A DNA stretch of 49,738 nucleotides from an actinobacterium acAMD-2 (GCA_000754455.1 JNSE01000021.1:1-49738), one strand, 5' to 3'; shown: positions 1 to 9,665, counted from the stretch's first letter. Notes: generated by a model not told the origin, from the sequence alone. A program made the numbers and translations.

Positions 1-776
1 AGGCCTGCGTCTGCTCACCTACCTCGGCCAGGGTGCCGGCCAAGTCCTTGCGCTGAGCCGAACTCAGGGCGGTCAATGGGGACACCGTGGTCCCAATCGT
101 GAAAAGAACTCCGCCCGAATCAGGAAGGCGGCGCAGGGTCTGGCGCTCGATCCGCAGGTGAAGGGTTTCGCCGATCCGGGATGGGTCCATTGTGCGGTCA
201 CGCGCTCGCCCTGCACTGACGGGCTGAAAGAGAGTCTCATCATCAATCAACGTCCAATTGACCCGTTGGGCAGGACGGTCGATGGTGATCGCATCAAAGA
301 AACGGTTCGTTGCCTCAGCGATGGATTCGAAGCCTGGCACCGGCGCATGGATCGCACTCAAAGACGTCCCGATTTTCTCTGACAAAACCCAACGGCTCGG
401 AAAGCACACGGATGCAGCGGTCAGGAAGTAGCCCCCCGAGCTCGGGACGTTGCTCCATTAAGCACAAGTCTTCGCCGACGAGCCGTCCAGCGCGGTCAAT
501 GGGATGCAACGACGACTGTTCCGACGTTGACTGCGAGTCGTCGGCGATGCCGTGGTGTCGAAGTTCGGCCTTTACTAAACCGAGGACTTCTTCCGCGCCC
601 ACCTCGGAACCTGGAATGGTGGCCACGACTTCGGCGTGATGGGACTGCAAGAGTGGCAATTTCTGCGCTAGTAATTCCGTTCGAGAATCTAGATCTAGCC
701 AGTTCTCTAGATCCAGCCGACGCACACCAATAGAGATCGCGTAAGGACTGCCGTCAAACGGTACGGGCTGGTCCAC
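1..776 (-). pseudogene. DUF3445 (heme-dependent oxidative N-demethylase-like) gene, frameshifted, 3' end outside window
   Basis: The minus strand encodes a DUF3445 (PF11927)-like protein in two frames. From a GTG at 776 the first part reads PFDGSPYAISIGVRRLD, then LPGSEV-like residues (IPGSEVGAEEVLGLV), HPIDRAGRLVGEDLCLM. After the run of six C at 432-437 (six G on the coding strand) this frame turns into nonsense and stops at 315. Shifting by one base there restores GGYFLTAASVCFPSRW, then SAIHAPVPGFES, QRVNWTLIDD and VLFTIGTTVSPL, open to base 1. Five G instead of six would make one continuous protein. The family contains heme/FMN-dependent amine N-demethylases. The defect is either a homopolymer sequencing error or a true frameshift. 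The gene lies 17 bp after the SurA-like gene, where mazG is often found. Confidence 0.8.
432..437 (-). other. Frameshift site in a homopolymer
   Basis: Six consecutive C on the plus strand. Removing one joins the two DUF3445 reading frames without any other change. A homopolymer is a common place for both sequencing errors and phase-variable slippage; the tract is short for the latter. Confidence 0.75.
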
Positions 777-793
777 GTCAGGTTTTGGTTCCG

Positions 794-1462
794 TTACCGC
801 TGACCGCTTGAGGGGTCAGGAACAGATGGAGCCTTGATATCAATGGGGCTCGACAGATCGTTAGCAGCATCAACCACGCGAACTTGTGCCGCGTCCCAGG
901 CACCGTAGCGCGGGGAGACATAGACACCTTCGGACTGAGACGCCTTGGCCAAAGCCTTGTTCAGCGCCAAGGACCGAGCCGTGGTGCCGCCACGAGGCAA
1001 CAACTTCGCCTTGATCGCCTGCTGTTGCAAATAGGTCAAGGTAAAGGTCGTCAATTGTTCGGGGACAACCCAGGTGCCTTGTTGGATGGCAAACTGCTGA
1101 GCGAATTGCTCACGCGTTAGTCCACTTTCGCGAACGACCTTGACGAGAAACTGATCGACCTGAGCCGCAGACACGGTGACCTTGAGCTCCTTGGCCACGG
1201 CCGCAGTGAGTTGTTCCTCAATCCACACGGCTACCTGAGCCCGATTGACCGCGGCACCATCTGGTGCACCTGCTTGGGTGGCACGGGTGAGGTCATCAAT
1301 GACCGCTGCTTGGCTAAGAACGGTTCGGATCGAAAGGTCAGCCTGACCCACCCGAGCAGCATCGGAAGCAGTTGCTGCACCACAGGCACTCGTCACGACA
1401 GCAACCATCACGAGGACTACCGCAGTGCTGGTTGCTTTGACCCACATCGGCGCTGACTTCAC
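794..1462 (-). CDS. SurA N-terminal-domain-like secreted lipoprotein
   Basis: Small exported protein with an N-terminal hydrophobic segment (STAVVLVMVAVVTSAC); the Cys suggests a lipoprotein, although Thr at -3 makes the lipobox imperfect. The mature part is helical, with EEQLTAAVAKELKVTV, AAQVDQFLVKV and GLTREQFAQQFA resembling the SurA/trigger-factor-type chaperone N-domain. No parvulin isomerase domain is visible. Related SurA_N proteins commonly sit next to mfd in actinobacteria (LpqU/MazG neighbourhood). The open frame reaches a GTG at 1492 directly abutting the mfd stop. I prefer the GTG at 1462 because an AAAGG sequence lies 6 nt upstream and it gives a normal signal peptide. Function inferred: folding factor for exported proteins. 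Confidence 0.75.
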   Translation of the reverse strand: MKSAPMWVKATSTAVVLVMVAVVTSACGAATASDAARVGQADLSIRTVLSQAAVIDDLTRATQAGAPDGAAVNRAQVAVWIEEQLTAAVAKELKVTVSAAQVDQFLVKVVRESGLTREQFAQQFAIQQGTWVVPEQLTTFTLTYLQQQAIKAKLLPRGGTTARSLALNKALAKASQSEGVYVSPRYGAWDAAQVRVVDAANDLSSPIDIKAPSVPDPSSGQR

Positions 1463-1492
1463 AAGAGCCCTTTCGATTACATTCGCGAACAC

Positions 1493-4400
1493 TTAATTGT
1501 CGCCCAAGACTTCTAACAACAGAGTACGTGTCCATTCAATGACGTCATTATCGCGCACTAGTTGACCGCCAACGCGAGACGTCTTGGGCGCGGGGACGAT
1601 GATGAGTGACGTCGCTGGCTTGACCAGAGTCCCCGGGTAAAGCCGCTCAAGTTTGAGGCGGCGTGAATCGGGGAGGTCAACGGGCGAAAATCGGATGGTT
1701 TGGCCCGTGAGTTGGATCTCCTGGACACCTACCCGAGCCGCCACCTGCCTCAATTGAGCCACGTGTAGGAGGCGATCCACCTGATCAGGCAAATTGCCAT
1801 AGCGGTCCAGCAACTCCGTGTGAACTGACGCAGCTTGTTCGTCATTGGTGATGGCTGCGATTTGCTTGTACACCTGCAATCGAAGTCGCTCTTCAGCGAT
1901 GTAGTCCTGCGGAATGCGTGCATCAACGGGGAGCTCAATGCGAATGGGCGGAGGTTCAACTGTTGCACCATCGCCTGCGCGGAACTCGGCCACGGCTTCA
2001 CCAACCATGCGCACATACAGATCAAAGCCCACGCCGGCAATGTGACCGGACTGCTCACCGCCCAGCAAGTTACCCGCACCGCGAATTTCCAAGTCCTTCA
2101 TCGCCACGGCCATTCCGCCACCGAGTTCGGAATGCTGAGCGATCGTGCTCAAACGATCATGCGCTGTTTCGGTCAAAGGAATGTCGTGGGGGTAGAGGAA
2201 GTAGGCATACGCACGTTCGCGACCGCGCCCTACTCGACCACGTAATTGGTGTAGTTGGGATAAGCCCAAGCGATCTGCTCGTTCCACGATCAGTGTGTTG
2301 GCATTGGCAATGTCTAGGCCATTTTCCACGATCGTGGTACAGACCAGGACGTCAAAGGCGCGCTCCCAGAAATCAACGATCACCTGTTCAAGGGCAGCTT
2401 CGCTCATCTGACCGTGCGCAATGGCGATCCGGGCTTCAGGAACCAGCTCACGCAGACGGAGTGCGGCTGCATCAATGGACTCAACCCGGTTATGAAGGTA
2501 GAACACCTGGCCCTCGCGCAAGAGTTCTCGGCGAATCGCCGCCGCGACCTGTCGATCCTCATAGGGACCGACATAGGTCAACACCGGGTGGCGCTCCTCG
2601 GGTGGTGTTTGGATCGTGGACATCTCACGAATGCCCGTCACTGCCATTTCCAAGGTGCGCGGAATCGGGGTTGCCGACATCGCTAGTACATCGACATCGG
2701 CGCGCATCTGCTTGAGGTGTTCCTTGTGCTCCACACCAAAGCGCTGTTCCTCGTCAACGATCACGAGCCCTAAGTCTTTGAAGGAAATTTCCGCTGAGAA
2801 CAAACGGTGTGTCCCAATAACTACGTCGACCGTGCCGTCAGCCAGTCCCGCGATCACAGCTCGTGCTTCGCGTTCGGTTTGAAACCGCGATAAGCCAGCA
2901 ACCTTCACCGGAAAGTTCGCGTACCGATCACTGAACGTGACGAAGTGTTGCTGCGAGAGCAAAGTCGTGGGAACGATGACGGCAACTTGCTTTCCATCTT
3001 GGACCGCTTTGAATGCTGCGCGCACCGCAATTTCGGTCTTGCCGTAGCCCACATCACCACATATCAATCGATCCATGGGGACGGGGCGTTCCATGTCCGC
3101 CTTCACTTCATCAATGGAGGCAAGCTGGTCGATGGTCTCGTTGTAGGGGAAAGCGTCTTCAAGTTCGCGTTGCCAGGGCGTATCGGGACTAAAGGCAAAA
3201 CCTGGGGCTGCCATCCGTGCCGAATACAGTCGGATCAGCCCAGCGGCGATCTCTTTGACCGCCTTACGGGCTCGGCCCTTGGTCTTGACCCAGTCTGCTC
3301 CACCCATCCGCGACAAAGCGGGGGCTTCACCGCCCGAATATCGCGTCACCTGATCAAGTTGGTCGGTGGGGACAAACAATCGATCCGCTGGTCCCCCACG
3401 CTTACTGGGCGCATACTCCACGACGAGGTACTCACGCATCGAACCTTGGACCTCACGGCTCACCATCTCGACATAGCGACCTACGCCGTGCTGTTCATGA
3501 ACAACGAAGTCACCTGGAGTCAGTGCCATGGCATCGATGCCGCCGCGTCTACGCGAGGGCATGCGCTGCATGTCCTTGGTCGCCACTCGCTCGCCGGAAA
3601 TATCGGCTTGAGTAACCACCATTAACTTGGCGCTCGGGGCCAAAAAGCCAGCCTCAAGATTGGCCGTTGTCACTGTCACCAGATTGGGCTCAGGGGCAGC
3701 GTCTAGTTCATCAACCAATCGCGCCGCGATGTCGGCTCCATTGAGGACCTCACACATACGCTCTGCTGAACCATGCCCCTCGGTCAACACCACCACGGCC
3801 CAGTTCAGGTCAAGGTGTGCACGCAGGTCAGCCAATAATTCGTCGGTGTTCTTGCGATAGCGCACACCCAGCTCTAGGCCGGAGTCCACCCGATGCACAT
3901 CACCGCTTTCTTGCAGTTCAGCATCAAAACCAAAACCAGATGTTGACCACCAGGTGCGATCTCCGGCCAAATCTCTGGCTTCATCCCAGGTGTAGAACTG
4001 TGAACCTTCGAATTCCATCGGCAACTGGCCACCATCGGCGGCAATCAACCACGAAGCCTTGAGAAATTCCTCGCTTGTGGTGAGGAGGTCGTGCGCTCTC
4101 GTCCGCACACGTTCGGGGTCGCACACCACTACGACCGCATCGCCACTGAACTGATCGAACAGTGACTCCATCGAGTCGACCAATACCGGCGCTAAGGCTT
4201 CCATGCCTTCAACAGCAATCCCGGCTTCAAGCTTGGTGCAAATGTCACTCAACTGCGGATGCGTTTCACGCAATGCAGCCGCGCGTTCTCGCACCTGATC
4301 AGTCAAAACAAGTTCTCTACACACCGGAGCCCAGAGGCTCTCCTCAGGAGCAACGGCCCGACTACGTTGATCCGCAACCGCAAAGCTACGGATCTCTTCT

Positions 4401-5020
4401 ACGGTGTCACCCCACAATTCGGTGCGCAATGGGTGATCCACAGTCGGTGGGAAGACATCGAGAATCCCACCACGTACGGCAAACTCGCCACGATGTTCAA
4501 CTAGTTCGCTGCGCACATAACCGGCCATCACTAACTTGTTGAGAACATCCTCAACATTGATCTCGTCTCCCACCTTCCAGGCGACAGGTTCAAGATCACC
4601 TAAACCGGCAACGATGGGTTGCAGTACCGAACGCACGGGAGCAACCACCACGCGAATCGGGCCGTCAGATTCATCGGGGTGACGCAAGCGGCGCAGCACC
4701 GCAAGGCGTTGACCCACGGTGTCCGCACGGGGGGACAAACGCTCATGGGGCAATGTCTCCCACGAAGGAAATTCAACAACGGATTCAGCCGGCAAAAAAC
4801 CGCGTAATGATTGCGTCAAGTCCTGGGCTTCGCGTGTAGTGGCGACGATAGCCAAAACTGTTTGTCCCGAATTCGCCGTTCCCGCTAATTGAGCAACCAC
4901 AAAAGGTCGAATAGCATCCGGGCCAACTACTTCGCCACCCTTGAGCCCACCATCATCAGGGATGATCCCTCGGCTGGCTAGGACTGGATCAAGTGCTGTC
5001 AGGAGCCCGCGAATTTTCAT
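1493..5020 (-). CDS. mfd: Transcription-repair coupling factor Mfd
   Basis: Mfd binds RNA polymerase stalled at DNA lesions, pushes it off with its ATP-driven translocase and recruits UvrA. At 1175 aa it has the usual length. In order: N-terminal UvrB-like region (residues 1-350), the CarD-like RNA-polymerase-interacting domain (about 503-570, starting GDFVVHEQHGVGRY), Walker A GDVGYGKT (655-662), the DEEQRFG box, helicase C-terminal motifs (RVGRGRERAYAY) and the C-terminal TRCF domain. The ATG start follows the cysQ-like stop by 5 bp, so both are probably co-transcribed. No broken motif seen. Confidence 0.98.
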   Translation of the reverse strand: MKIRGLLTALDPVLASRGIIPDDGGLKGGEVVGPDAIRPFVVAQLAGTANSGQTVLAIVATTREAQDLTQSLRGFLPAESVVEFPSWETLPHERLSPRADTVGQRLAVLRRLRHPDESDGPIRVVVAPVRSVLQPIVAGLGDLEPVAWKVGDEINVEDVLNKLVMAGYVRSELVEHRGEFAVRGGILDVFPPTVDHPLRTELWGDTVEEIRSFAVADQRSRAVAPEESLWAPVCRELVLTDQVRERAAALRETHPQLSDICTKLEAGIAVEGMEALAPVLVDSMESLFDQFSGDAVVVVCDPERVRTRAHDLLTTSEEFLKASWLIAADGGQLPMEFEGSQFYTWDEARDLAGDRTWWSTSGFGFDAELQESGDVHRVDSGLELGVRYRKNTDELLADLRAHLDLNWAVVVLTEGHGSAERMCEVLNGADIAARLVDELDAAPEPNLVTVTTANLEAGFLAPSAKLMVVTQADISGERVATKDMQRMPSRRRGGIDAMALTPGDFVVHEQHGVGRYVEMVSREVQGSMREYLVVEYAPSKRGGPADRLFVPTDQLDQVTRYSGGEAPALSRMGGADWVKTKGRARKAVKEIAAGLIRLYSARMAAPGFAFSPDTPWQRELEDAFPYNETIDQLASIDEVKADMERPVPMDRLICGDVGYGKTEIAVRAAFKAVQDGKQVAVIVPTTLLSQQHFVTFSDRYANFPVKVAGLSRFQTEREARAVIAGLADGTVDVVIGTHRLFSAEISFKDLGLVIVDEEQRFGVEHKEHLKQMRADVDVLAMSATPIPRTLEMAVTGIREMSTIQTPPEERHPVLTYVGPYEDRQVAAAIRRELLREGQVFYLHNRVESIDAAALRLRELVPEARIAIAHGQMSEAALEQVIVDFWERAFDVLVCTTIVENGLDIANANTLIVERADRLGLSQLHQLRGRVGRGRERAYAYFLYPHDIPLTETAHDRLSTIAQHSELGGGMAVAMKDLEIRGAGNLLGGEQSGHIAGVGFDLYVRMVGEAVAEFRAGDGATVEPPPIRIELPVDARIPQDYIAEERLRLQVYKQIAAITNDEQAASVHTELLDRYGNLPDQVDRLLHVAQLRQVAARVGVQEIQLTGQTIRFSPVDLPDSRRLKLERLYPGTLVKPATSLIIVPAPKTSRVGGQLVRDNDVIEWTRTLLLEVLGDN

Positions 5021-5025
5021 GATGG

Positions 5026-5781
5026 CTACGAGTTCACCGCGGCCAAGAGATCATCGGCAAGTTCAGCTCGACACATCAATATGCCGCCAGTAACCGGGAC
5101 TCGTTGATTGAAGGTGAAGGCCGAACCATCCAGACGACTCACATGCAAGCCGTTAGCCAGAGCAACCGCGATTGGTGCGGCGGAATCCCACTCATTCAAA
5201 TCCGAATCATGAATGTACGCATCCACATCGCCGGTGATAACCCGAGCCGCCTTCGCACCGGCTGAACCCCACAAGACGATTTCAATAGGCATCGCTTCGC
5301 CTACAGCCTGCAAGATCTCTGGCGTGCGGCTTTGGCTTGCCACAATGCGCACGACCTGACTCGATTGTGGTGCACGGTTTACCTGTTCATCGGTGGCAAA
5401 CAGCACGCCCTGGGCTGGCAACGCAACGGCGGCAGCCGTAAGGGCACCTTGGCTGGCATCCCACAACGCAATGTGCACACCCCAGTCGATGCGCCCTTGG
5501 CGAGCAAACTCGCGCGTGCCGTCCAGAGGATCAACAATCCAGACTCGATCAGCCGTCAAGCGGGAGAGATCGTCAACTGCTTCCTCCGACAACACCGCAT
5601 CAAGCGGTCGTCGTGCTCGCATCTGGCGATCGATGATGGCCTGAGCCAAAGCATCGCCGCGGTCTTTGATCTCTTGCCCTTCATAACGAGCAAAAAGTTC
5701 ATCGCGAACAGCCAAGAGTGCATCGCCGATTTCGGTGGCTAACGCCCGAGCAAATTGAACATCGGATTCCACACTCGCCAT
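5026..5781 (-). CDS. Inositol-monophosphatase-family phosphatase, CysQ/bisphosphate nucleotidase-like
   Basis: Metal-dependent phosphatase of the FIG/IMPase superfamily. The metal-binding motif WIVDPLDGTREFARQG (about residues 81-96), an upstream SEEAVDD acidic motif and the C-terminal HDSDLNEWDSAAP motif are all present. The GTREF form is typical of CysQ-like 3'(2'),5'-bisphosphate nucleotidases, which remove pAp from sulfate assimilation; inositol-1-phosphatase activity is possible. At 251 aa it is a normal length. It sits between pth and mfd, 12 bp after pth and 5 bp before mfd, consistent with a polycistronic unit. Substrate inferred only. Confidence 0.85.
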   Translation of the reverse strand: MASVESDVQFARALATEIGDALLAVRDELFARYEGQEIKDRGDALAQAIIDRQMRARRPLDAVLSEEAVDDLSRLTADRVWIVDPLDGTREFARQGRIDWGVHIALWDASQGALTAAAVALPAQGVLFATDEQVNRAPQSSQVVRIVASQSRTPEILQAVGEAMPIEIVLWGSAGAKAARVITGDVDAYIHDSDLNEWDSAAPIAVALANGLHVSRLDGSAFTFNQRVPVTGGILMCRAELADDLLAAVNS

Positions 5782-5793
5782 TGTAGTAATCGC

Positions 5794-6372
5794 CTACTTG
5801 ACCACGTCGGTGTGAAAAGTATTTTGTGCGCTCTCTAAACCATCGCGGATCAGAGATTCCACCGAGTCGGCCGCGCGGTCTACGAGAAACTCGAGTTCCT
5901 TGCGCTCTGCGGATGCAAACGGCTTCAAAACAAATGCTGCTGGATCCATCCGGCCTGGTGGTCGGCCGATTCCAAAGCGCACTCGCAGAAATTCCCCGGA
6001 ACCGATGGACTGGCGAATCGACTTCAAACCATTGTGGCCATTGTCACCGCCGCCCAACTTCAGTCGCAAGGCGCCGAAATCGATATCGAGTTCGTCGTGG
6101 ATGACGATGATGTTTTCAATCTCGGCCTTGTAATAGTCACGCAGGCCGGCCACAGGACCGCCGGACTCATTCATAAACGATTTGGGCTTCGCGATCACTG
6201 TGCGCTGATCTGCCAGCCGGATTTCGGCTACATCGCTTCGGGACTTGTGCACTTTCCACTTCGAACCGGTGCGTCGGGCCAATTCATCCACCACAAAAAA
6301 GCCAGCATTGTGACGGGTAGATGCGTAGGTTTCACCAGGATTACCTAGTCCGACAACTAACCAAGTCGTCAT
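5794..6372 (-). CDS. pth: Peptidyl-tRNA hydrolase
   Basis: Releases tRNA from peptidyl-tRNAs that drop off ribosomes. At 192 aa it matches the family. Visible residues: N11 in VGLGNPG, catalytic H21 in STRHNAGF, N68 in KSFMNESGG, and D93 in IHDELD, followed by GDNGHNGLKSI. The ATG start is preceded by a GAGGTGAG Shine-Dalgarno sequence. It follows rplY, the conserved actinobacterial order. Confidence 0.97.
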   Translation of the reverse strand: MTTWLVVGLGNPGETYASTRHNAGFFVVDELARRTGSKWKVHKSRSDVAEIRLADQRTVIAKPKSFMNESGGPVAGLRDYYKAEIENIIVIHDELDIDFGALRLKLGGGDNGHNGLKSIRQSIGSGEFLRVRFGIGRPPGRMDPAAFVLKPFASAERKELEFLVDRAADSVESLIRDGLESAQNTFHTDVVK

Positions 6373-6423
6373 AACTCACCTCAATGGTGTTGTGGCAAAA
6401 CTGAGCACACAAGAAAGCGGTGG

Positions 6424-7020
6424 TTACGCCTCAGCAGGTGCGGCGTCGGCTGCAGCGTCAGCGGCCGGTGCGGCAGCTTCCTCAGTTTGAGGAGCCACAA
6501 TGTGAACCACGGAAACATCACCATCGGCAGCAAGCTCAACGCCCTCAGGCAGCTTCACATCGGAAGCGTGAACCGTGGATCCAATAGGCAAACCAGCAAT
6601 GTCGACTTCAATTGAGGTCGGGATGTTGGTAGCAAGTGCGAGGACCGTGAGGTTGTCAGCGTGCTCAACCAAACTGCCAGGCTCAGCAGAGCCCACGGTG
6701 ATAACGGGAACTTCAACGATGACCTTTTCGTTGGCGTTAATCACCACGAGGTCAACATGCTCAATGATCTGACGAAGTGGGTCTCGCTGAATGGACTTCG
6801 GCAACGTCAGCTGCGTCTTGCCATCACCGAGCTGCAACTGGATCAACACGTTCTGTTGCTTCAGAGCACGCGTGAGGTCGCGACCAGGCAGGGTGATGTG
6901 GATCGGGTCGGTGCCGTGGCCATAAATGACCGCAGGAATATTGCCGTCACGGCGGATTCGGCGGGCTGCACCCTTACCGAACTCATCACGCGGCTGCGCA
7001 TCGATGCGGACCTCGGACAC
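6424..7020 (-). CDS. rplY: 50S ribosomal protein bL25, Ctc/TL5 type
   Basis: Two-domain bL25 protein (198 aa) that binds 5S rRNA. The N-terminal domain begins VRIDAQPRDEFGKGAARR and contains GNIPAVIYGHGTDP; the Ctc-specific C-terminal beta domain follows (GLPIGSTVHASDVKLPEGV). The tail is a low-complexity Ala-rich stretch (EAAAPAADAAADAAPAEA). Start is GTG at 7020 with a strong TTGAGGAG six bases upstream. A 51-bp spacer separates it from pth. Confidence 0.97.
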   Translation of the reverse strand: MSEVRIDAQPRDEFGKGAARRIRRDGNIPAVIYGHGTDPIHITLPGRDLTRALKQQNVLIQLQLGDGKTQLTLPKSIQRDPLRQIIEHVDLVVINANEKVIVEVPVITVGSAEPGSLVEHADNLTVLALATNIPTSIEVDIAGLPIGSTVHASDVKLPEGVELAADGDVSVVHIVAPQTEEAAAPAADAAADAAPAEA

Positions 7021-7048
7021 TGACTACTCCTCAAATCATGGTGACGTG

Positions 7049-7066
7049 GTGGAAAGAGCTTTCCAC
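7049..7066. other. Perfect hairpin between prs and rplY
   Basis: GTGGAAAG and CTTTCCAC form an 8-bp inverted repeat with a 2-nt centre in the 111-bp gap between the prs stop and rplY start. No T tract follows on the minus strand, so it looks more like a processing or binding site, or a weak terminator, than a classical intrinsic terminator. Confidence 0.45.
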
Positions 7067-7131
7067 GTCTACGGTGAACACACCTTACGCGAGGTCAAAT
7101 CAGACGATTTCCTCGGGTCTAGGCAGGGGAA

Positions 7132-8109
7132 TTACGAGTGCCCATCAAACAGGCTTGTGACCGAGCCTTCGTCAAATACTTCATGAATGGCCCGCGCGAG
7201 CAAGGGCGCAATCGACAGCACGGTCAGCTTGTCAAAAGTGTGCTCCGGCGGAATAGGCAAGGTGTCAGTGATGACGACTTCCGAGATCCGACTGTTGGTC
7301 AAGCGCTCAACAGCCGGACCGGACAACACTCCATGAGTAGAAGTCGCAATGACTTCAATGGCGCCATTTTCGAACAGTGCATCCGCTGCCTTGGTGATCG
7401 TTCCGGCAGTGTCAATCATGTCGTCAACGATGACGCACACCCGGCCCTTGACGTCACCGACGACTTCCAAAACTTTGGCTTCGTTAGGAATGTCAGGGTC
7501 GCGACGCTTGTGGATGATGGCCAACGGAGCATCCAAGATGTCGGTCCAGCGTTCGGCAACGCGAACCCGGCCGGCATCAGGGGAAACCACAGTGATGTTG
7601 CTGCGATCGTATTTTTCCTCGACATGACCGGCCAAAAGCGGCAAGGCGAACAGGTGGTCCACCGGGCCATCAAAGAAACCTTGGATCTGCGAGGTGTGCA
7701 GGTCAACGGACATCAAGCGGTCTGCGCCAGCAGTCTTAAACAAGTCAGCCATCAAACGTGCACTGATCGGTTCGCGACCACGGTGCTTCTTGTCTTGGCG
7801 AGCGTAGGCATAAAACGGAACGATGACCGTGATGCGCTTGGCCGATGCGCGCTTAAGCGCATCAATCATGAGCAGTTGTTCCATGATCCACTTGTTCACG
7901 GGCTCGGTGTGACTTTGCAGAACGAACGCATCGCAACCACGAACCGATTCCTCAAAGCGCACGAAGATCTCGCCATTGGCGAAGTCATAGGCACTGGTGG
8001 GCACAATTTCAACGCCCAGTTGCTCGGCAACTGCTTCAGCTAGTGCTGGGTGGGCGCGGCCCGTGAAGAGCATGAGCTTCTTATGGCCCGTGGTCTTAAT
8101 GCCGGTCAC
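7132..8109 (-). CDS. prs: Ribose-phosphate pyrophosphokinase
   Basis: Makes PRPP from ribose-5-phosphate and ATP for nucleotide, His and Trp synthesis. At 325 aa it has family length. Motifs: LFTGRAHPALAEAVAE at the N-terminus, FANGEIFVRF, the flexible catalytic loop region (VVSPDAGRVRVAERW), and the PRPP-binding loop VIVDDMIDTAGTITKAA. GTG start with AGAGG upstream. The GlmU-PrsA order is conserved in actinobacteria. Confidence 0.97.
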   Translation of the reverse strand: MTGIKTTGHKKLMLFTGRAHPALAEAVAEQLGVEIVPTSAYDFANGEIFVRFEESVRGCDAFVLQSHTEPVNKWIMEQLLMIDALKRASAKRITVIVPFYAYARQDKKHRGREPISARLMADLFKTAGADRLMSVDLHTSQIQGFFDGPVDHLFALPLLAGHVEEKYDRSNITVVSPDAGRVRVAERWTDILDAPLAIIHKRRDPDIPNEAKVLEVVGDVKGRVCVIVDDMIDTAGTITKAADALFENGAIEVIATSTHGVLSGPAVERLTNSRISEVVITDTLPIPPEHTFDKLTVLSIAPLLARAIHEVFDEGSVTSLFDGHS

Positions 8110-8137
8110 TTCAAGCCTCTCGGTCGTGTGATCAAGT

Positions 8138-8154
8138 GCAGGAGTCCATCCTGC
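8138..8154 (-). other. Small stem-loop in the prs leader
   Basis: GCAGGA and TCCTGC pair over a 5-nt loop 29 bp before the prs start. It may be a weak terminator after glmU or an mRNA leader element; no T-run follows. Confidence 0.35.
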
Positions 8155-8213
8155 CGTTCTGCTCGCACGGTAGCGGAAGTGGGTCGCCTAGATCCGCGCT
8201 ATGACAAAGATTG

Positions 8214-9665
8214 TTACTCGTCGGGGGTCTGAGTCGAGGCTGAACCCTGTGCCGCATCCGCGGCTCGTGCGGACGAACTACCGGGGCGCTTTCGCTGAAC
8301 CCAGCCATTGATGATCTTTTGCCGAGCACGTGCAACGGCCATCGCACCGGGTGGAACATCCTCGGTGATGACCGATCCTGCTGCCGTGTACGCGCCATCG
8401 CCAATCGTTACCGGCGCCACCAACATCGTGTCGCTGCCGATGCGCACAGAATCACCGATCACCGTGCGGTGCTTGTTTTCCCCATCGAAATTAACAAAGA
8501 CTGTGGCCGCTCCGATGTTGGTATCGGCACCGATCTCAGCATCCCCAACGTAGGAAAGGTGCGGCACCTTGGAGCCTTCACCCACTCGCGAGTTCTTGAT
8601 CTCGACAAATCCACCGGCCTTAGCGCCGCGTTCTAACGTGGTCCCCGGTCGTAAGTAGGTGTACGGACCAACGGTTGCGTCGGAGCCAATCACGGCGAGC
8701 TCGCACGTGGCATCACGAACCTGTGCGTTTTCACCGACTTCGGTGTCTACCAACGTCACTCGCGGTCCGATGATGGCACCGCTAGCGATGGATGTGGCAC
8801 CGACTAGGTGCGTCTCAGGCAGCAAGACTGCCTCGGGTGCGACATCCACATTGACATCAACCCACGTCGTGGCCGGATCAATGATGGTCACACCAGAAAG
8901 CATCAGCTCACGGGTGCGACGGTCGCGCATCACCTGGCCAGCATGAGCTAGTTGGGCTCGGTCATTAATTCCAAGGATTTCGTCGGGGTGGGCCGCGGAT
9001 ACGGCTGACACACGCAATGAAGCCGTGCGCATTAATGCCACAACATCGGTGAGGTACTCCTCGCCCTGCGCATTGTCAGTGCTGATCTTGTTGAGCGCCT
9101 CGCGCAATGGTCCGAGTGCAAAGGCGTACATCCCGGAATTGACTTCGCGAACAGCGCGTTGGTCATCATCAGCATCGCTTTGTTCAACGATTGCCTCGAC
9201 TGTGCCATCAAAGGATCGAATCACTCGCCCATAGCCGGTGGGGTCTTTCAGTGTTGCCGTCAAAACTGTGGCGCTATTGAGTTCACCTTCATGTGATTCA
9301 ACCAATGCCATCAACGTCTCAGTGGTCATCAGCGGGCTATCGCCGGACAAGACCACCACCGTGCCTTCGATGCCTTCAAGTGCTTCCAAGGCGATGCGAA
9401 CAGCGTGGCCGGTTCCGTTTTGCTCAACTTGAACAACCGTGGCTACATCAGGATCAATATCAGCGAGATGGGAAATGACCTGGTCGCGTCCGTGACCCAC
9501 AACCGCGACGATGCGGTCAGGATGCAAAGTGCGCGAGACATGAACCACGTGACCGAGGAGCGTGCGTCCCGCTAGTGCATGCAACACCTTGGGGGTTGTC
9601 GAACGCATCCGCGTTCCCTCGCCAGCAGCGAGGATGACAATGGCAGCGGGTCGGGTCTGGCTCAC
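8214..9665 (-). CDS. glmU: Bifunctional N-acetylglucosamine-1-phosphate uridyltransferase / glucosamine-1-phosphate acetyltransferase
   Basis: Makes UDP-GlcNAc for peptidoglycan. The N-terminal pyrophosphorylase domain shows ILAAGEGTRM and TPKVLHALAG; the C-terminal left-handed beta-helix shows repeated hexapeptides and ends in ITEDVPPGAMAVARARQ. The open frame runs upstream through a tRNA gene, so the long start at 9791 is artefactual. I use GTG 9665 (VSQTRPAAIVIL), which has AAGG 8 nt upstream and clears the tRNA, giving 483 aa. The C-terminal tail is low-complexity and probably disordered. Confidence 0.96.
   Translation of the reverse strand: MSQTRPAAIVILAAGEGTRMRSTTPKVLHALAGRTLLGHVVHVSRTLHPDRIVAVVGHGRDQVISHLADIDPDVATVVQVEQNGTGHAVRIALEALEGIEGTVVVLSGDSPLMTTETLMALVESHEGELNSATVLTATLKDPTGYGRVIRSFDGTVEAIVEQSDADDDQRAVREVNSGMYAFALGPLREALNKISTDNAQGEEYLTDVVALMRTASLRVSAVSAAHPDEILGINDRAQLAHAGQVMRDRRTRELMLSGVTIIDPATTWVDVNVDVAPEAVLLPETHLVGATSIASGAIIGPRVTLVDTEVGENAQVRDATCELAVIGSDATVGPYTYLRPGTTLERGAKAGGFVEIKNSRVGEGSKVPHLSYVGDAEIGADTNIGAATVFVNFDGENKHRTVIGDSVRIGSDTMLVAPVTIGDGAYTAAGSVITEDVPPGAMAVARARQKIINGWVQRKRPGSSSARAADAAQGSASTQTPDE

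Noticed and set aside
1918..2715. 265-aa open frame inside mfd
   Set aside because: Rich in Arg/Pro/His as expected for a wrong frame over mfd; no start signal or domain.
7138..8043. 301-aa open frame on the plus strand
   Set aside because: Shadow of prs in the opposite strand; composition follows the real gene.
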